A stretch of DNA of 51,274 nucleotides, from contig NZ_AKGG01000016.1 of assembly GCF_000277645.1 (NCBI RefSeq), positions 256,980 through 308,253 of the forward strand. The letters are read 5' to 3'. Under the pieces are notes generated by a model. That model did no database searches. It saw nothing but the letters and a program-made list of their open reading frames with translations, and was not told where the DNA came from. Positions within the stretch are counted from its first letter, which is position 1; every line of letters begins with the position of its first letter. Of the stretch, positions 8,767-17,839 are shown piece after piece. The stretch is from Weissella koreensis KCTC 3621. Its GTDB lineage: Bacteria > Bacillota > Bacilli > Lactobacillales > Lactobacillaceae. Made by a program: the position numbers and the translations under genes.

Positions 8767-10611
8767 CTACTGATCTTTTCCAGTATTTAAAATAATTCTA
8801 AGAATACTCTTCGTGTATTCAATCGATCCAGTCGGCGTTGGATGAACCCGATCATTTCCCAACCATTCTGAATGTTGAGATGCCAAAATGTTCCAATTTA
8901 CAATTTTTAAATTTTGATATTTTTTGGCTTGTTGCTGGAGATTTTGATTGTTCAATCCAACCCAATTACGATCTGCAAAGTCATTCACCCAATAAACTTG
9001 ACGTTTATCCCCAGCAATCTTCATAACTTGACTAATTTGTTCCTTTGAGATCGTCCCATTGGTTCCACTCGTAATCAAAATACGATCTGCTAGATTATGT
9101 TGATCTTTTAAAGTTTTCAAAATGTTAATCACATCTGTCATCTGACGCCCGATTTTAGCATCAACCGTCATTTGCGGTATAACTTTTTGTAAATTAGGCG
9201 CTGCATTCAACAATAATGAATCGCCTACAGCTGAAACTGGAATTTTCTGCATTTTTTCGAATTGTTGCTCATTAATCGCATATTGATCCAATAACGTTTG
9301 ATCAGCTGGTTTCACGCTAGAGGCTGCCTTTTTATTCTGCTTAGCAATTATTTTAGCCTTTTTATTTGCTTGAGCCAATTGTTGTTTATTCTTAGTTAAT
9401 CGATTCTCCAAACTGGTTTTAGGCGGATCTTGTCCAGCTTGTGGCGTCAATATCGCCTGAGTCCCACTTACCAATAAAAACAAAGCGCTCGCCGCATAGA
9501 TTTGAATACCACCATTTCTTGGAATTTTAGACCAAATCGGCGTACCTTTAAATATTTTTTCAATATAACGATAACTAATTTCAGCTAATACTAATACCCA
9601 TATAATCTCAATTATATTATCTAGTAGTTTAGCTGGATGCCCGGTAAAACGGCTATAGATCACAAAGACCGGTAATTGATACAAGTATATACTATATGAT
9701 CGAGTCCCTAAATATCGCAAAATACGATGATGTAATAATTTACTGAAGGTCGAAGCCGGATGTGCAGTAACGGCCACTAGTACCATCATCACGATAGTAA
9801 TCAAAAACATGCCACCATAATACGTGAAAGCCCATTGTCCATTCAATGTGAATAAAGCAAACAGGAGAATAGCTAATGCAAGCCAACCGATTAAATCTAG
9901 ACTCCTTTTAACAGCTGGTTTAACCACCAATTTAAATTTGTTTGATGGCCAAATAAATGCTAAAGATGCTCCTAGCAAAATCGCAAATAGCCTCGTATCG
10001 GTCCCATAATAAACTCGATTTAAATTGGTTGAACTATAAAATACTGCCATTAAAATAGCTGATAACAGAGCACCAATCATTAATCCACTACTAATCTTAC
10101 GCCTTGATACTTTTAAACGTACCAATATCAAAACAATGATGGGCCAAAATAAATAAAATTGACCTTCAATTGATAATGACCAAAGATGCGTGAATGGAGA
10201 TGGATTATGCCATTGATCAAAATATGATCCGCCGTGCTTTATAGCCCAAAAATTATAAACATAAACCAAATTAGTCAATACAATTGAGCGCAAATTATAA
10301 AGCAACGGTTTAAAATACCAAAAAATAATAACTGAAGTTGCCAGTAGCATTACTAGTAATGCTGGGATCAAACGTTTCAAACGTCGAATCCAAAACGACC
10401 AAATCTTAATTCGACCCGTCCGACCATATTCTTGGAGTAATAAATCCGTAATTAAATAACCCGATAAAATAAAGAAGAGAGGCACACCAAGCCACCCTCC
10501 CACAATGCGATCTGGCCACAAATGATAACCAATCACGCCTAGGACCGCTATTGCTCTTAAACCGTCAAATCCAGTTATATATCGTCGCTTTGACGCTATC
10601 TGTTGTTCCAT
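8767..10611 (-). CDS. oatA: Peptidoglycan O-acetyltransferase-like protein (acyltransferase-3 + SGNH)
   Basis: Membrane acyltransferase, 614 residues, with the two-domain layout of OatA, which O-acetylates cell-wall muramic acid and gives lysozyme resistance. The N-terminal acyltransferase-3 domain (about 1-385, around ten membrane helices) has FDGLRAIAVLGVIGYH with the catalytic-type His, followed by FFILSGYLITD. After a K/Q-rich linker (about 390-440) comes an extracytoplasmic SGNH domain: VGDSLLLN (Ser block), SGTNG (Asn block) and NDRVHPT (Asp-His block). All catalytic blocks are present. It is monocistronic between two terminators; the start follows AGGGG. Acetylation of another wall polymer is possible because similar proteins have several substrates. 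Confidence 0.85.
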   Translation of the reverse strand: MEQQIASKRRYITGFDGLRAIAVLGVIGYHLWPDRIVGGWLGVPLFFILSGYLITDLLLQEYGRTGRIKIWSFWIRRLKRLIPALLVMLLATSVIIFWYFKPLLYNLRSIVLTNLVYVYNFWAIKHGGSYFDQWHNPSPFTHLWSLSIEGQFYLFWPIIVLILVRLKVSRRKISSGLMIGALLSAILMAVFYSSTNLNRVYYGTDTRLFAILLGASLAFIWPSNKFKLVVKPAVKRSLDLIGWLALAILLFALFTLNGQWAFTYYGGMFLITIVMMVLVAVTAHPASTFSKLLHHRILRYLGTRSYSIYLYQLPVFVIYSRFTGHPAKLLDNIIEIIWVLVLAEISYRYIEKIFKGTPIWSKIPRNGGIQIYAASALFLLVSGTQAILTPQAGQDPPKTSLENRLTKNKQQLAQANKKAKIIAKQNKKAASSVKPADQTLLDQYAINEQQFEKMQKIPVSAVGDSLLLNAAPNLQKVIPQMTVDAKIGRQMTDVINILKTLKDQHNLADRILITSGTNGTISKEQISQVMKIAGDKRQVYWVNDFADRNWVGLNNQNLQQQAKKYQNLKIVNWNILASQHSEWLGNDRVHPTPTGSIEYTKSILRIILNTGKDQ

Positions 10612-10657
10612 CTAAATTACCCCTAAACTAGATCTAACATTCTTTCTTATAAAATAA

Positions 10658-10681
10658 AACCGGAACAAAGCGGTTCCAGTT
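10658..10681 (-). terminator. Terminator of the DUF975 gene
   Basis: On the minus strand AACTGGAAC and GTTCCGGTT form a 9-bp stem with one G-U pair, followed by TTTATTTT. Confidence 0.8.
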
Positions 10682-10727
10682 TCAGTGTTAATCGTTTATT
10701 TTTCATCAGCAGTTTAAGAAACTTGCT

Positions 10728-11432
10728 TTAATTTACACCTAAATCATCGGCTTGTGCTTTTTTTAAAGCTAGATAAAAATTAGTCGTTGCTAATTCATAA
10801 TATGGAACTACCCAGATAGTCGCCAATCCACTAGTCAAAGCAACCAAAATCCACCAAGGAATAAATGAAATTTGCAAAACAAAATATTCCCACTTATGTC
10901 CATCCATCATCACACGTGAGCGTGAAATGTATTCATTAATTGACTCAATAGCAACTCCACGCTTTACATCTTCAGCATAAATAAATTCTGCTTGCGAATA
11001 TGCGAAGTTTTTAATAATTCCTGGAATCACGAATAAACATGACCACAACAATGTATATAAAGATCGAATAGCCATCAAAACAACCGTATCAACGACAGTT
11101 TCCCGATTAAAGAAGCGAAAACTTACTAAACCAACTTGCTTTAGCTCCATTTTACCATTATTACGACTCCATTCGACCATGGTCCACATCACACCTAGTG
11201 AAACAGCCCCAATCACGATTGCTTCAATTAAACCAGCCCATAACGTCCGACTTAACGCAAATAGAATGGACGAGGGTTTAACTAATGTCACGCCTTCTTG
11301 AAAGCCATCACCATATGATAATAACAATGTAAAGATCTGCCAGGCAATTAATGGCCAAGCTAAGACCACGAAAAATCGCCAATTATTTTTTAATTTTTGC
11401 CACGCATCTTTTTTTAATGTGGTAATTCCCAT
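10728..11432 (-). CDS. DUF975 family membrane protein
   Basis: Integral membrane protein, 234 residues, about five or six hydrophobic segments. DUF975 hallmarks are visible: VIPGIIKNFAYSQAEFIY, then a cytosolic segment with ESINEYISRSRVMMDGHKW, the helix LQISFIPWWILVALTSGLATIW and the VPYYELATTNFY ending. The family is widespread in Firmicutes and its function is not established. It stands alone with its own Shine-Dalgarno site (GAGGAG) and terminator, so context adds little. Confidence 0.85.
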   Translation of the reverse strand: MGITTLKKDAWQKLKNNWRFFVVLAWPLIAWQIFTLLLSYGDGFQEGVTLVKPSSILFALSRTLWAGLIEAIVIGAVSLGVMWTMVEWSRNNGKMELKQVGLVSFRFFNRETVVDTVVLMAIRSLYTLLWSCLFVIPGIIKNFAYSQAEFIYAEDVKRGVAIESINEYISRSRVMMDGHKWEYFVLQISFIPWWILVALTSGLATIWVVPYYELATTNFYLALKKAQADDLGVN

Positions 11433-11582
11433 TATTTATTTTTCTCCTCAAAATATCAATTAAAATACTACCCTTATTTATATAGTTAATTGTATCATAA
11501 TCAGAATTTGATTAATTGTCTGAAACTCTTTAAATTTGATTTGATAAATAATTTTTATTATCTAATTCACCATTCTAAAATA

Positions 11583-11620
11583 AAAAAGGAGGTCGAAACA
11601 AATCGTCTCAATCCCCTTTT
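11583..11620 (-). terminator. Terminator of the peptide transporter gene
   Basis: A long minus-strand stem, AAAAGGGGATTGAGAC against GTTTCGACCTCCTTTT (one mismatch, some G-U pairs), followed by a T-rich tract, 12 bases after the stop codon. Confidence 0.8.
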
Positions 11621-11631
11621 AATTCAGTTAA

Positions 11632-13092
11632 CTATTTAACTCCATCCATCAATCGAACGATCATTCGAACCAAGAAAATCATAACAATTCCCAAGATAAC
11701 GGCGATCAATCCAAAGATGAAGAAGTATCGAACTTCTGTCTGAGGTGAATATAATCCAACAAATTGGGCATTCAAAGCTGATCCAACAGCTGATGACAAG
11801 AACCAAAGCGACATCATTTGTACTGTATATGCACGTGGTGCCAATTTAGTTGTGACTGAAAGTCCAACTGGTGAAATTAACATTTCTCCAATAATAATCA
11901 GTGCCCATGATCCAAGCAACCATAATGGTGATACTCGACCACTTGTTCCCCAAAGTGCACCAGGGATTGATAGAAGCAAGAATGATGCTCCAGCAAAGAT
12001 TAACCCAATTGCAAACTTCAATGGTGCTGAAGGTGCATTCTTTTTCCAACGGCTCCATAATGTTGCAAAGAATGGTGTGTACAACATAATGAAGAATGGA
12101 TTAAGAGACTGGAACCATGCCGCCGGGATCCATGAATGGATCACACGGGTTTGCGCAAAAGTTGCCAAGACAACGGATCCTTGTTCTTCTAAGGCCCAGA
12201 ATAGGACAGCTCCAAAGAATAATGGAAGGTATGCTAAGACACGTGAACGTTCCTGCTTAGAAACTTTACGTGACGTTAACATTTGCACGAAATACATTAC
12301 CGGAATGGCAACAGCAACAATAGTTAGCAAATTAATGAAATCTGCAATATCGTTCCAGCCCATCAAAACCATCAAGGTAACTACCAATCCCAAAGCAACA
12401 AGCGCTAAAACAACTTTGACAATTAGTGGCCTAATTTCTTCTGGTTGTAGTGGATCAGTTGGATACAAACCATCTGTTGGCAAATTTTTCTTACCACCAA
12501 TGTAGTATTGTATTAATCCAAAGAACATTCCAATGGCAGCTAACCCGAAGGCTAAATGGAACCCAAAGTTTTCTTGAGTCCATCCCACTAAGAGGGGCGA
12601 AATGAACGATCCAAGGTTAATCCCAAATACAAAGATTGAGAACCCAGCATCACGTCTCCGGTCTTGCGGGGTATAAAGCGAACCAACTAATGAAGATACA
12701 TTAGGTTTCAGAAGTCCGGTTCCAATTATAATTAATATAATCGAACCAAACAATGCCGAAGAGCCCAAAGGTAATGCTAGCACGATATGCCCTAACATTA
12801 TGAATACCCCACCGATGAAGACCGCTTTACGCGACCCAATCATCCGGTCTGCAACGTATCCTCCTAATGAACCTGATAGATACACCATCGACGCATAAAT
12901 TGCCATGACAGATGCTGCAACTGATCTCGTAATGTTCAAGTCACCAACAGCAATTAAATGCCACATATAATACAACAGGATGGCCCGCATTCCATAATAT
13001 GAAAAGCGTTCCCACATCTCAGTCATAAATAAAGTTGAGAGTCCAATTGGTTGACCGAAAAATTTCTTTTCTTTTGTTTCTTCTGTACTCAT
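11632..13092 (-). CDS. dtpT: POT/PTR proton-dependent di/tripeptide transporter
   Basis: Proton-coupled oligopeptide symporter of the plasma membrane, 486 residues, about 14 hydrophobic segments. The family signature [21 protein letters not shown] in helix 1 contains the E-x-x-E-R-F motif, and [14 protein letters not shown] is the second PTR2 signature. The later [19 protein letters not shown] stretch is also typical. It supplies peptides to an organism probably auxotrophic for several amino acids. It is monocistronic; an AAAGGA site lies about 13 bases before the start. A promoter (TTGTAT, 17 bp, TAAAAT) is plausible in the upstream gap. Confidence 0.93.
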   Translation of the reverse strand: MSTEETKEKKFFGQPIGLSTLFMTEMWERFSYYGMRAILLYYMWHLIAVGDLNITRSVAASVMAIYASMVYLSGSLGGYVADRMIGSRKAVFIGGVFIMLGHIVLALPLGSSALFGSIILIIIGTGLLKPNVSSLVGSLYTPQDRRRDAGFSIFVFGINLGSFISPLLVGWTQENFGFHLAFGLAAIGMFFGLIQYYIGGKKNLPTDGLYPTDPLQPEEIRPLIVKVVLALVALGLVVTLMVLMGWNDIADFINLLTIVAVAIPVMYFVQMLTSRKVSKQERSRVLAYLPLFFGAVLFWALEEQGSVVLATFAQTRVIHSWIPAAWFQSLNPFFIMLYTPFFATLWSRWKKNAPSAPLKFAIGLIFAGASFLLLSIPGALWGTSGRVSPLWLLGSWALIIIGEMLISPVGLSVTTKLAPRAYTVQMMSLWFLSSAVGSALNAQFVGLYSPQTEVRYFFIFGLIAVILGIVMIFLVRMIVRLMDGVK

Positions 13093-13324
13093 ACACGCCC
13101 AATCTTTCCTTTTACACTATAATATGCAAAATCTAATAATGTTTTAATTTTAACAAAACAGTATCTTAGATACAAGGAATAATTAAGGCCGTTGTTAGAT
13201 AACCGGACACACTTTCTCATTTTTATCCCATAAGTCCAGATTTTTAGCCAATACCAATTTTCGATTATTTTTCAAAAAACATCCGTGTTTATACCATTTA
13301 AATTTATTTAAATTAATTTATAGC

Positions 13325-13732
13325 TTAATCATCAAAGGGAGAGGGTAAATCTCTAACGACATCTTCAGTTCCAGCTTGCACTGCTTTTTGATAATAATCT
13401 TCTTTCCAGTTGATAAAATTCATTTGTTGCTCTAGATTTTCAATCTGAATTTGTAGTTGTACCTTTTGATTTTGAATATAATTCAAGCGTTCGCTCAACG
13501 TTTCATCACCCTCCATGCACAAATCGATAAATAATTTAATCTTACTTATCGGTAATCCAATTTCTTTTAAGCAATGAATCACATGTAAATATTTGATACT
13601 TGCTTCTGAAAAAATTCGTTCATTTTGAGTATTACGCTCTGCAAATGGTAATAATCCTTTTTTGTCATAATATCTAATCGTAGAAATCGGAATCTTAAAG
13701 CGTTTTGAAATTTCACCAATATTATAATTCAT
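13325..13732 (-). CDS. MerR-family regulator, AdhR-like (divergent to an SDR)
   Basis: DNA-binding regulator of 135 residues. The N-terminal MerR helix-turn-helix is intact (IGEISKRFKIPISTIRYYDKKGLLPFAER), followed by a dimerisation coiled coil (about 80-115). Cys54 in VIHCLKEIGL sits where AdhR-type thiol-sensing MerR proteins carry their conserved cysteine; a second Cys lies in DLCMEGDETL. The start at 13732 is set by GGGAG five bases upstream; a longer reading frame to 13819 crosses the promoter and is rejected. It most likely activates the divergent reductase gene from the 19-bp-spaced promoter in between, in response to an electrophile (inferred). Confidence 0.88.
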   Translation of the reverse strand: MNYNIGEISKRFKIPISTIRYYDKKGLLPFAERNTQNERIFSEASIKYLHVIHCLKEIGLPISKIKLFIDLCMEGDETLSERLNYIQNQKVQLQIQIENLEQQMNFINWKEDYYQKAVQAGTEDVVRDLPSPFDD

Positions 13733-13750
13733 TTTTTCTCCCTTTTTTAT

Positions 13751-13781
13751 TTGACCTAAACCATAGTTTAGCATGTATGCT
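13751..13781 (+). promoter_or_regulatory. MerR-type promoter/operator for the first SDR gene
   Basis: -35 TTGACC (13751-13756) and -10 TATGCT (13776-13781) are 19 bp apart, too long for normal RNA polymerase contact. The perfect inverted repeat CTAAAC-N4-GTTTAG (13756-13771) lies within this spacer. This is the classic architecture through which MerR proteins untwist DNA to activate. Confidence 0.82.
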
Positions 13782-13819
13782 AGTTTATATTGATAAATAA
13801 AATAAACAGGAGCAATCAA

Positions 13820-14554
13820 ATGACCAATAAAAAATTAATCGTAATCACTGGTGCCAGTTCCGGCTTCGGAGCTGAAATCGCCAAAATTTTCAATCAGGCT
13901 GGTAATCCCCTACTCTTAATTGGCCGTAATATTGCCAAAATGGAGGCTTTACCACTTGATTTTACTAATATTATGTTAGCTCAAGCCGACGTTACCAATT
14001 TAACTGATTTCACTGCCAGCATTCGAAGGGCTGAAGCTAAATTTGGTCCTACTGATTTATTAGTTAACAATGCTGGCATCATGTTACTTGGTAATGTTGA
14101 AAACCAATCTTCACAAGAATGGCAAACTATGCTGGATACAAACGTAATGGGAGTTTTAAACGGAACCCAAATAGTGCTTCAAAATATGATCGATCGTCAA
14201 GGCGGAACTATCATTAATATGTCTTCAATCGCTGGTTTTAAGGCCTTCACCAATCATGCCGCCTACGTTGCTTCTAAATTTGGGGTACATGGCGCAACAG
14301 AAACAATTCGCCAAGAAGTTGCAAGTAAAAACGTTCGCATTTCCTTAGTCGCCCCTGGTGCAGCTGAGACTAATCTATTAACTCATGTCACCAGCAAATC
14401 TGCGTTAAACGACTATCAATCCTGGAAAGAATCAATGGGTGGTATTACGCTAGATCCTAAATATGTAGCTCAAACAGTGAAATTTATTTATGATCTTCCT
14501 CAAGCTGTTGAGATTCGCGAAGTAGATATTGCTGCTACTCGTCAAGATGCATAA
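13820..14554 (+). CDS. Short-chain dehydrogenase/reductase (first copy)
   Basis: NAD(P)-dependent classical SDR, 244 residues. The cofactor motif is TGASSGFG, followed by NNAG, catalytic Ser in MSSIAGF and the YVASK Tyr/Lys pair, so all catalytic residues are present. It starts at ATG 13820 behind AGGAG; an earlier in-frame ATG at 13790 lies inside the promoter region. The substrate is unknown; homologues are general carbonyl reductases. It is divergent from the MerR gene, whose predicted operator sits in its promoter, and it ends at its own terminator. A second SDR/MerR pair lies at 28.6-29.9 kb. Confidence 0.9.
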   Translation: MTNKKLIVITGASSGFGAEIAKIFNQAGNPLLLIGRNIAKMEALPLDFTNIMLAQADVTNLTDFTASIRRAEAKFGPTDLLVNNAGIMLLGNVENQSSQEWQTMLDTNVMGVLNGTQIVLQNMIDRQGGTIINMSSIAGFKAFTNHAAYVASKFGVHGATETIRQEVASKNVRISLVAPGAAETNLLTHVTSKSALNDYQSWKESMGGITLDPKYVAQTVKFIYDLPQAVEIREVDIAATRQDA

Positions 14555-14625
14555 TTTCGTTTAAAACCATTTAAAAACAGTAATTCATCTGACAATATAA
14601 CTGTTTACAATCCTAAAATATTTTT

Positions 14626-14671
14626 AGTCACCCACTTGTATTTTGTATTTAGGCAAGTATGTGGCTTTTTA
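14626..14671 (+). terminator. Terminator of the first SDR gene
   Basis: Plus-strand stem AGTCAC-CC-ACTTG against CAAGT-AT-GTGGCT with a 2-base internal loop, followed by TTTTTATTT. Confidence 0.65.
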
Positions 14672-14765
14672 TTTATAATTAAATGAATAATCATTTAGTA
14701 TGATGGTTACAATTCATTATTTTAATTTATCTTTGTCCCATAAATAAATTTAAGATCAAAGACAC

Positions 14766-14797
14766 AAAAAAACGTCTTAACAATTAAGTTAAGACGC
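14766..14797 (-). terminator. Terminator of the tRNA transcript
   Basis: On the minus strand GCGTCTTAAC and GTTAAGACGT form a 10-bp stem with a 6-base loop, followed by seven T, about 30 bases after tRNA-Gln. Confidence 0.88.
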
Positions 14798-14826
14798 ACA
14801 TGCCCCAGCGGGATGAAACTCGATTA

Positions 14827-14898
14827 TTGGGGTAGTAGGAATCGAACCTACGCTGCATGGTACCAAAAACCACTGCCTTACCGCTTGGCTATACCCCA
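14827..14898 (-). tRNA. tRNA-Gln (TTG anticodon)
   Basis: A 72-base cloverleaf on the minus strand: acceptor TGGGGTA/TACCCCA, anticodon loop TTTTGGT giving TTG, and T-arm GGTTCGAATCC. CCA is not encoded. It is five bases downstream of tRNA-Tyr and co-transcribed with it. Confidence 0.93.
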
Positions 14899-14903
14899 AA
14901 TAC

Positions 14904-14989
14904 TGGTGGGGGGTAGAGGATTCGAACCTCTGAACCCGAAGGAATGGATTTACAGTCCACCGCGTTTAACCAGACTTCGCTAACCCCCC
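14904..14989 (-). tRNA. tRNA-Tyr (GTA anticodon)
   Basis: Class II tRNA with a long variable arm (about TTCCTTCGGGTTC), acceptor GGGGGGT/ACCCCCC, anticodon loop CTGTAAA giving GTA, T-arm GGTTCGAATCC and an encoded 3' CCA. First tRNA of the pair. Confidence 0.93.
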
Positions 14990-15032
14990 AGTATTATGTG
15001 ACTTGTTTTTAACAACTCATCAACGTATATAT

Positions 15033-15061
15033 ATATTACACGGTGTTAATATATATGTCAA
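15033..15061 (-). promoter_or_regulatory. Promoter of the tRNA-Tyr/tRNA-Gln pair
   Basis: On the minus strand TTGACA (15056-15061) and TAATAT (15033-15038) are exactly 17 bp apart, followed by alternating TA. The -35 overlaps the stop codon of the upstream metallophosphoesterase gene. Confidence 0.85.
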
Positions 15062-15864
15062 CAGTTTTGGAAAAGTTTTTTTGACCAATTTTCAAAAAAT
15101 GTTTTTTCAGTCCATTCATTGGCTTTAGAACGGCGATATCCGACACTAACATTATAATATTTAGTCGTTTTAATTTCCCGTGTAGGCACATTTAAATGAG
15201 CATGACCATAAACTACTTGCTTTATTCGAGAATCATTTTGATATAAATTCATGTAACGTTTGGATCCCATTACCCCATTAATCATTTGCCATTTCGGAAA
15301 ATCTGCTGGATAAATTAAATCAAGGTTATGCGGAGCAAAATGTTGCACCATTAATACCTTTTCTTCATCCTCAATTGATTTTAACTGACTTTTTATTTGA
15401 TTAATACTAAAAGTTGTCCGCTCAAAATCACTCATGGACTGCTTAATTAAACCATCATAATAAAAGCCATTTTTAAATTGCTCAGCTTGTTCTTTTTGTG
15501 GCCCCTGAGCAAAAGAATAATCATACCAACCATTATTACCAATTAATGTTAAATCGTCTAATTTCAAGCTTTTATTATGAAAATACAAGGGGCTCAAATC
15601 CTGTTCTAATTCATCAAATGATACTCCATGTCCCATCTCGTGGTTTCCTGCTAAAAATCTAATTAAAATTGATGGTCCCACAATATTTTGCAAATCCTCT
15701 GCAAAACGCAACGTTTTTTCAAAATAATTATACCAATCACCAGCCATAATATAGACATCTATTTTATGGTTAATTAAATACTCAGCTTGTTGATTTAAAA
15801 CCATTTGACGTTCCAATCGATTAACATCTAAGTGATTGTCGCTGCTAATAGCAATTCTTGACAT
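15058..15864 (-). CDS. Calcineurin-like metallophosphoesterase
   Basis: Cytosolic binuclear-metal phosphoesterase, 268 residues. The metal-binding blocks appear in order: SDNHLD near residue 8, GDWYNY near 42, GNHE near 74, VQHFAPH near 174 and GHAHLN near 221. Substrate is not predictable; the family includes phosphodiesterases and phosphatases. Start ATG 15864 follows a perfect AGGAGG at five bases. There is no terminator before the tRNA promoter, so read-through into the tRNAs is possible. Confidence is high for the fold and low for any specific role. Confidence 0.88.
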   Translation of the reverse strand: MSRIAISSDNHLDVNRLERQMVLNQQAEYLINHKIDVYIMAGDWYNYFEKTLRFAEDLQNIVGPSILIRFLAGNHEMGHGVSFDELEQDLSPLYFHNKSLKLDDLTLIGNNGWYDYSFAQGPQKEQAEQFKNGFYYDGLIKQSMSDFERTTFSINQIKSQLKSIEDEEKVLMVQHFAPHNLDLIYPADFPKWQMINGVMGSKRYMNLYQNDSRIKQVVYGHAHLNVPTREIKTTKYYNVSVGYRRSKANEWTEKTFFENWSKKLFQNC

Positions 15865-15970
15865 ATAAGCCTCCTAAAAACTTTCACCGCATAACAGACA
15901 TCTTTATACATATAATAAAAATGAATACTTTTGATTTGACATAAATATAGCCCAAATATAGTAAAAAGCC

Positions 15971-16014
15971 AAAATTAATTTCTAGGTTAATCCCACAAAA
16001 TAATTTTGGCTTAA
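15971..16014 (-). terminator. Terminator of the rsmG-to-histidine-kinase run
   Basis: On the minus strand AAGCCAAAATTA and TAATTTTGGCTT form a 12-bp stem around a longer loop, followed by a T-rich stretch, just after the histidine kinase stop codon. Confidence 0.75.
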
Positions 16015-16022
16015 TTGGTTTT

Positions 16023-17123
16023 TTAAACTTCTAACTGTAACGGCAAAGTTAAAATAAAGGATGTTGCCTCATCATTTGATTCAACTCGGACCGTTCCATT
16101 ATGAGCTTCAATAATTCCGCCGACAATTGCTAAACCTAATCCTGAACCACCGGTATTCAAATTACGTGAACTTTCCACTCGATAGAATCGATCAAATACA
16201 TGACCAAGGGCCTCTTCTGGAATCCTTTGGCCATCATTTGTCACCCGAACTTCAACAGTATTATCTGAAATCAAAGAAGCTGACAACTCAATATAAGTTG
16301 CACCTTCTCCGTACTTAAAAGCATTTGAGATTAAATTCATAAAGACTCGTGCTAAACGATCTTGATCTCCAGCCATTTTAATAACTTCTGGAGCTGTTTG
16401 AGCGCGAACTTCCATATGGTGTTGCTTAGATTCAAGTTCATAATTAGCAACCAATTGACTTAACATTGCTGATAAATTCAAAGGCACCATATGCAATTGC
16501 ATTTTAAAATTATGATCATTAACTTGAACATATTCATACAAATCTTCAACCAACGTCTTCATATGTTCAGCTTTATCATACGCAATATTGACATACTTTT
16601 CTGTTTGTTCCCCCTCGGGATCCAATTTGACTAATCCTAAATAACCGATCAAAGCCGTTAAAGGGGTTCTTAAATCATGTGAAACATTGCCAATCATTTC
16701 ATCTTTGGAATTCTCTATATTTTTAACTTTTAATTCGGCCATTTGTGCCGCTATAAAATTATTATTCATACTTTGAATTAAAGGCCTCAAATGAACAAAG
16801 AACATTTTATGTAGCAATGAAAACTCTCGGTCGTTAAATAAATTTTCATTTCGCTGATCTATTTGAATCGCTAACAATTCCATTGCCACATGTTCAAGCA
16901 AAGTATGCATCAACCACAACCACAAAACAAACGCACCTAAAGTAACAATTACAAATATTCCTAGATGGTGCTGCTGTATTAATTGAAGTTCTTTCAACCA
17001 ATCTTGGGTTTCAAAATGACTTTGTGTCATTAATAGTGCCCCAATTTCTAAGAAAGCAATCGCTAATGTACCCGCCAACATTTTCAGCACCAATTTAATC
17101 CAACCTTGGACTGATAAATTCAT
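16023..17123 (-). CDS. Membrane sensor histidine kinase
   Basis: Sensor kinase, 366 residues, partner of the adjacent response regulator. Two membrane helices (about 13-33 and 54-76) flank a short extracytoplasmic loop of some 20 residues, so it may sense a membrane state or a partner protein rather than a soluble ligand. The phospho-acceptor is His149 in NVSHDLRTPL; the ATPase domain has the N-box NLISNAFKYG, G1 RVTNDGQRIPEE and G2 GGSGLGLAIV. The layout resembles VanS-like kinases. It follows the regulator by 5 bases with GAGG as ribosome site. The signal is unknown. Confidence 0.9.
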   Translation of the reverse strand: MNLSVQGWIKLVLKMLAGTLAIAFLEIGALLMTQSHFETQDWLKELQLIQQHHLGIFVIVTLGAFVLWLWLMHTLLEHVAMELLAIQIDQRNENLFNDREFSLLHKMFFVHLRPLIQSMNNNFIAAQMAELKVKNIENSKDEMIGNVSHDLRTPLTALIGYLGLVKLDPEGEQTEKYVNIAYDKAEHMKTLVEDLYEYVQVNDHNFKMQLHMVPLNLSAMLSQLVANYELESKQHHMEVRAQTAPEVIKMAGDQDRLARVFMNLISNAFKYGEGATYIELSASLISDNTVEVRVTNDGQRIPEEALGHVFDRFYRVESSRNLNTGGSGLGLAIVGGIIEAHNGTVRVESNDEATSFILTLPLQLEV

Positions 17124-17128
17124 AAGAT

Positions 17129-17818
17129 CTATAATACCTCAATCTTGTAACCAACACCCCAAACTGTTTGCACAACTTGATTACCATCGGTCGCTTCTTC
17201 TAATTTATCTCGCAAATGTGAAACATGAACCATCACTGTTTTAGCACTGACCACGGACTCTTGTTGCCAAACTCGTTCGAAAATATCATCCGCACTAAAT
17301 ACTCGATTTGGATGTGAGGCAAGCAAATATAAGATTCCAAACTCCAACGCCGTCAAATTCACTGTTTCTCCATCAGCAGTTTTCACCTCATGGCTATCTT
17401 TATTAATCGTCAATGGTCCAATATCTAAAATTTCTTGAATTGGTTGTTGTACTCCATTTTGCGAACGGCGTAACAATGCTTTAATTCGCGCCATCACTTC
17501 TAATGGATTGAACGGCTTAGTAACATAATCATCAGCCCCAGTAATTAAGCCCTGAATCTTATCCATCGCACCAGATTTAGCTGATAAAATCAAAATTGGG
17601 ACTGGATTATCCTTTCGAACTTCCTTCACGACTTCTGTTCCATTCATTTCTGGCATCATCACATCTAATACCACCAGCCCAATATCAGGATTAGTTCGTA
17701 ATTTTTTCAATGCTTCTTTTCCATCAAAGGCCAACACTGGTTCATGGCCTTCATTTTTGACATAAATTTCTAGTAACTCAGCAATTTCATGATCATCATC
17801 AACAATTAAAATCTTCAT
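17129..17818 (-). CDS. OmpR/PhoB-family response regulator
   Basis: Transcription factor of 229 residues. The receiver domain has the acidic pair near Asp8/Asp9, phospho-acceptor Asp52 (LVVLDVMMPEMNG) and Lys101 (YVTKPF). The C-terminal winged helix (about 130-229) ends in MVHVSHLRDKLEE and VWGVGYKIEVL. It is paired with the downstream kinase and starts 21 bases after the DUF1129 gene, so it may be co-transcribed with the ychF group. Targets are unknown; VanR-like by general similarity only. Confidence 0.92.
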   Translation of the reverse strand: MKILIVDDDHEIAELLEIYVKNEGHEPVLAFDGKEALKKLRTNPDIGLVVLDVMMPEMNGTEVVKEVRKDNPVPILILSAKSGAMDKIQGLITGADDYVTKPFNPLEVMARIKALLRRSQNGVQQPIQEILDIGPLTINKDSHEVKTADGETVNLTALEFGILYLLASHPNRVFSADDIFERVWQQESVVSAKTVMVHVSHLRDKLEEATDGNQVVQTVWGVGYKIEVL

Positions 17819-17839
17819 TGCTCATTCTCCTAAAATTCT

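Noticed and set aside
11852..12505. 217-codon open frame on the plus strand opposite the peptide transporter gene
   Set aside because: It is fully antisense to a strongly conserved POT transporter, lacks a ribosome site and has no recognisable motif.
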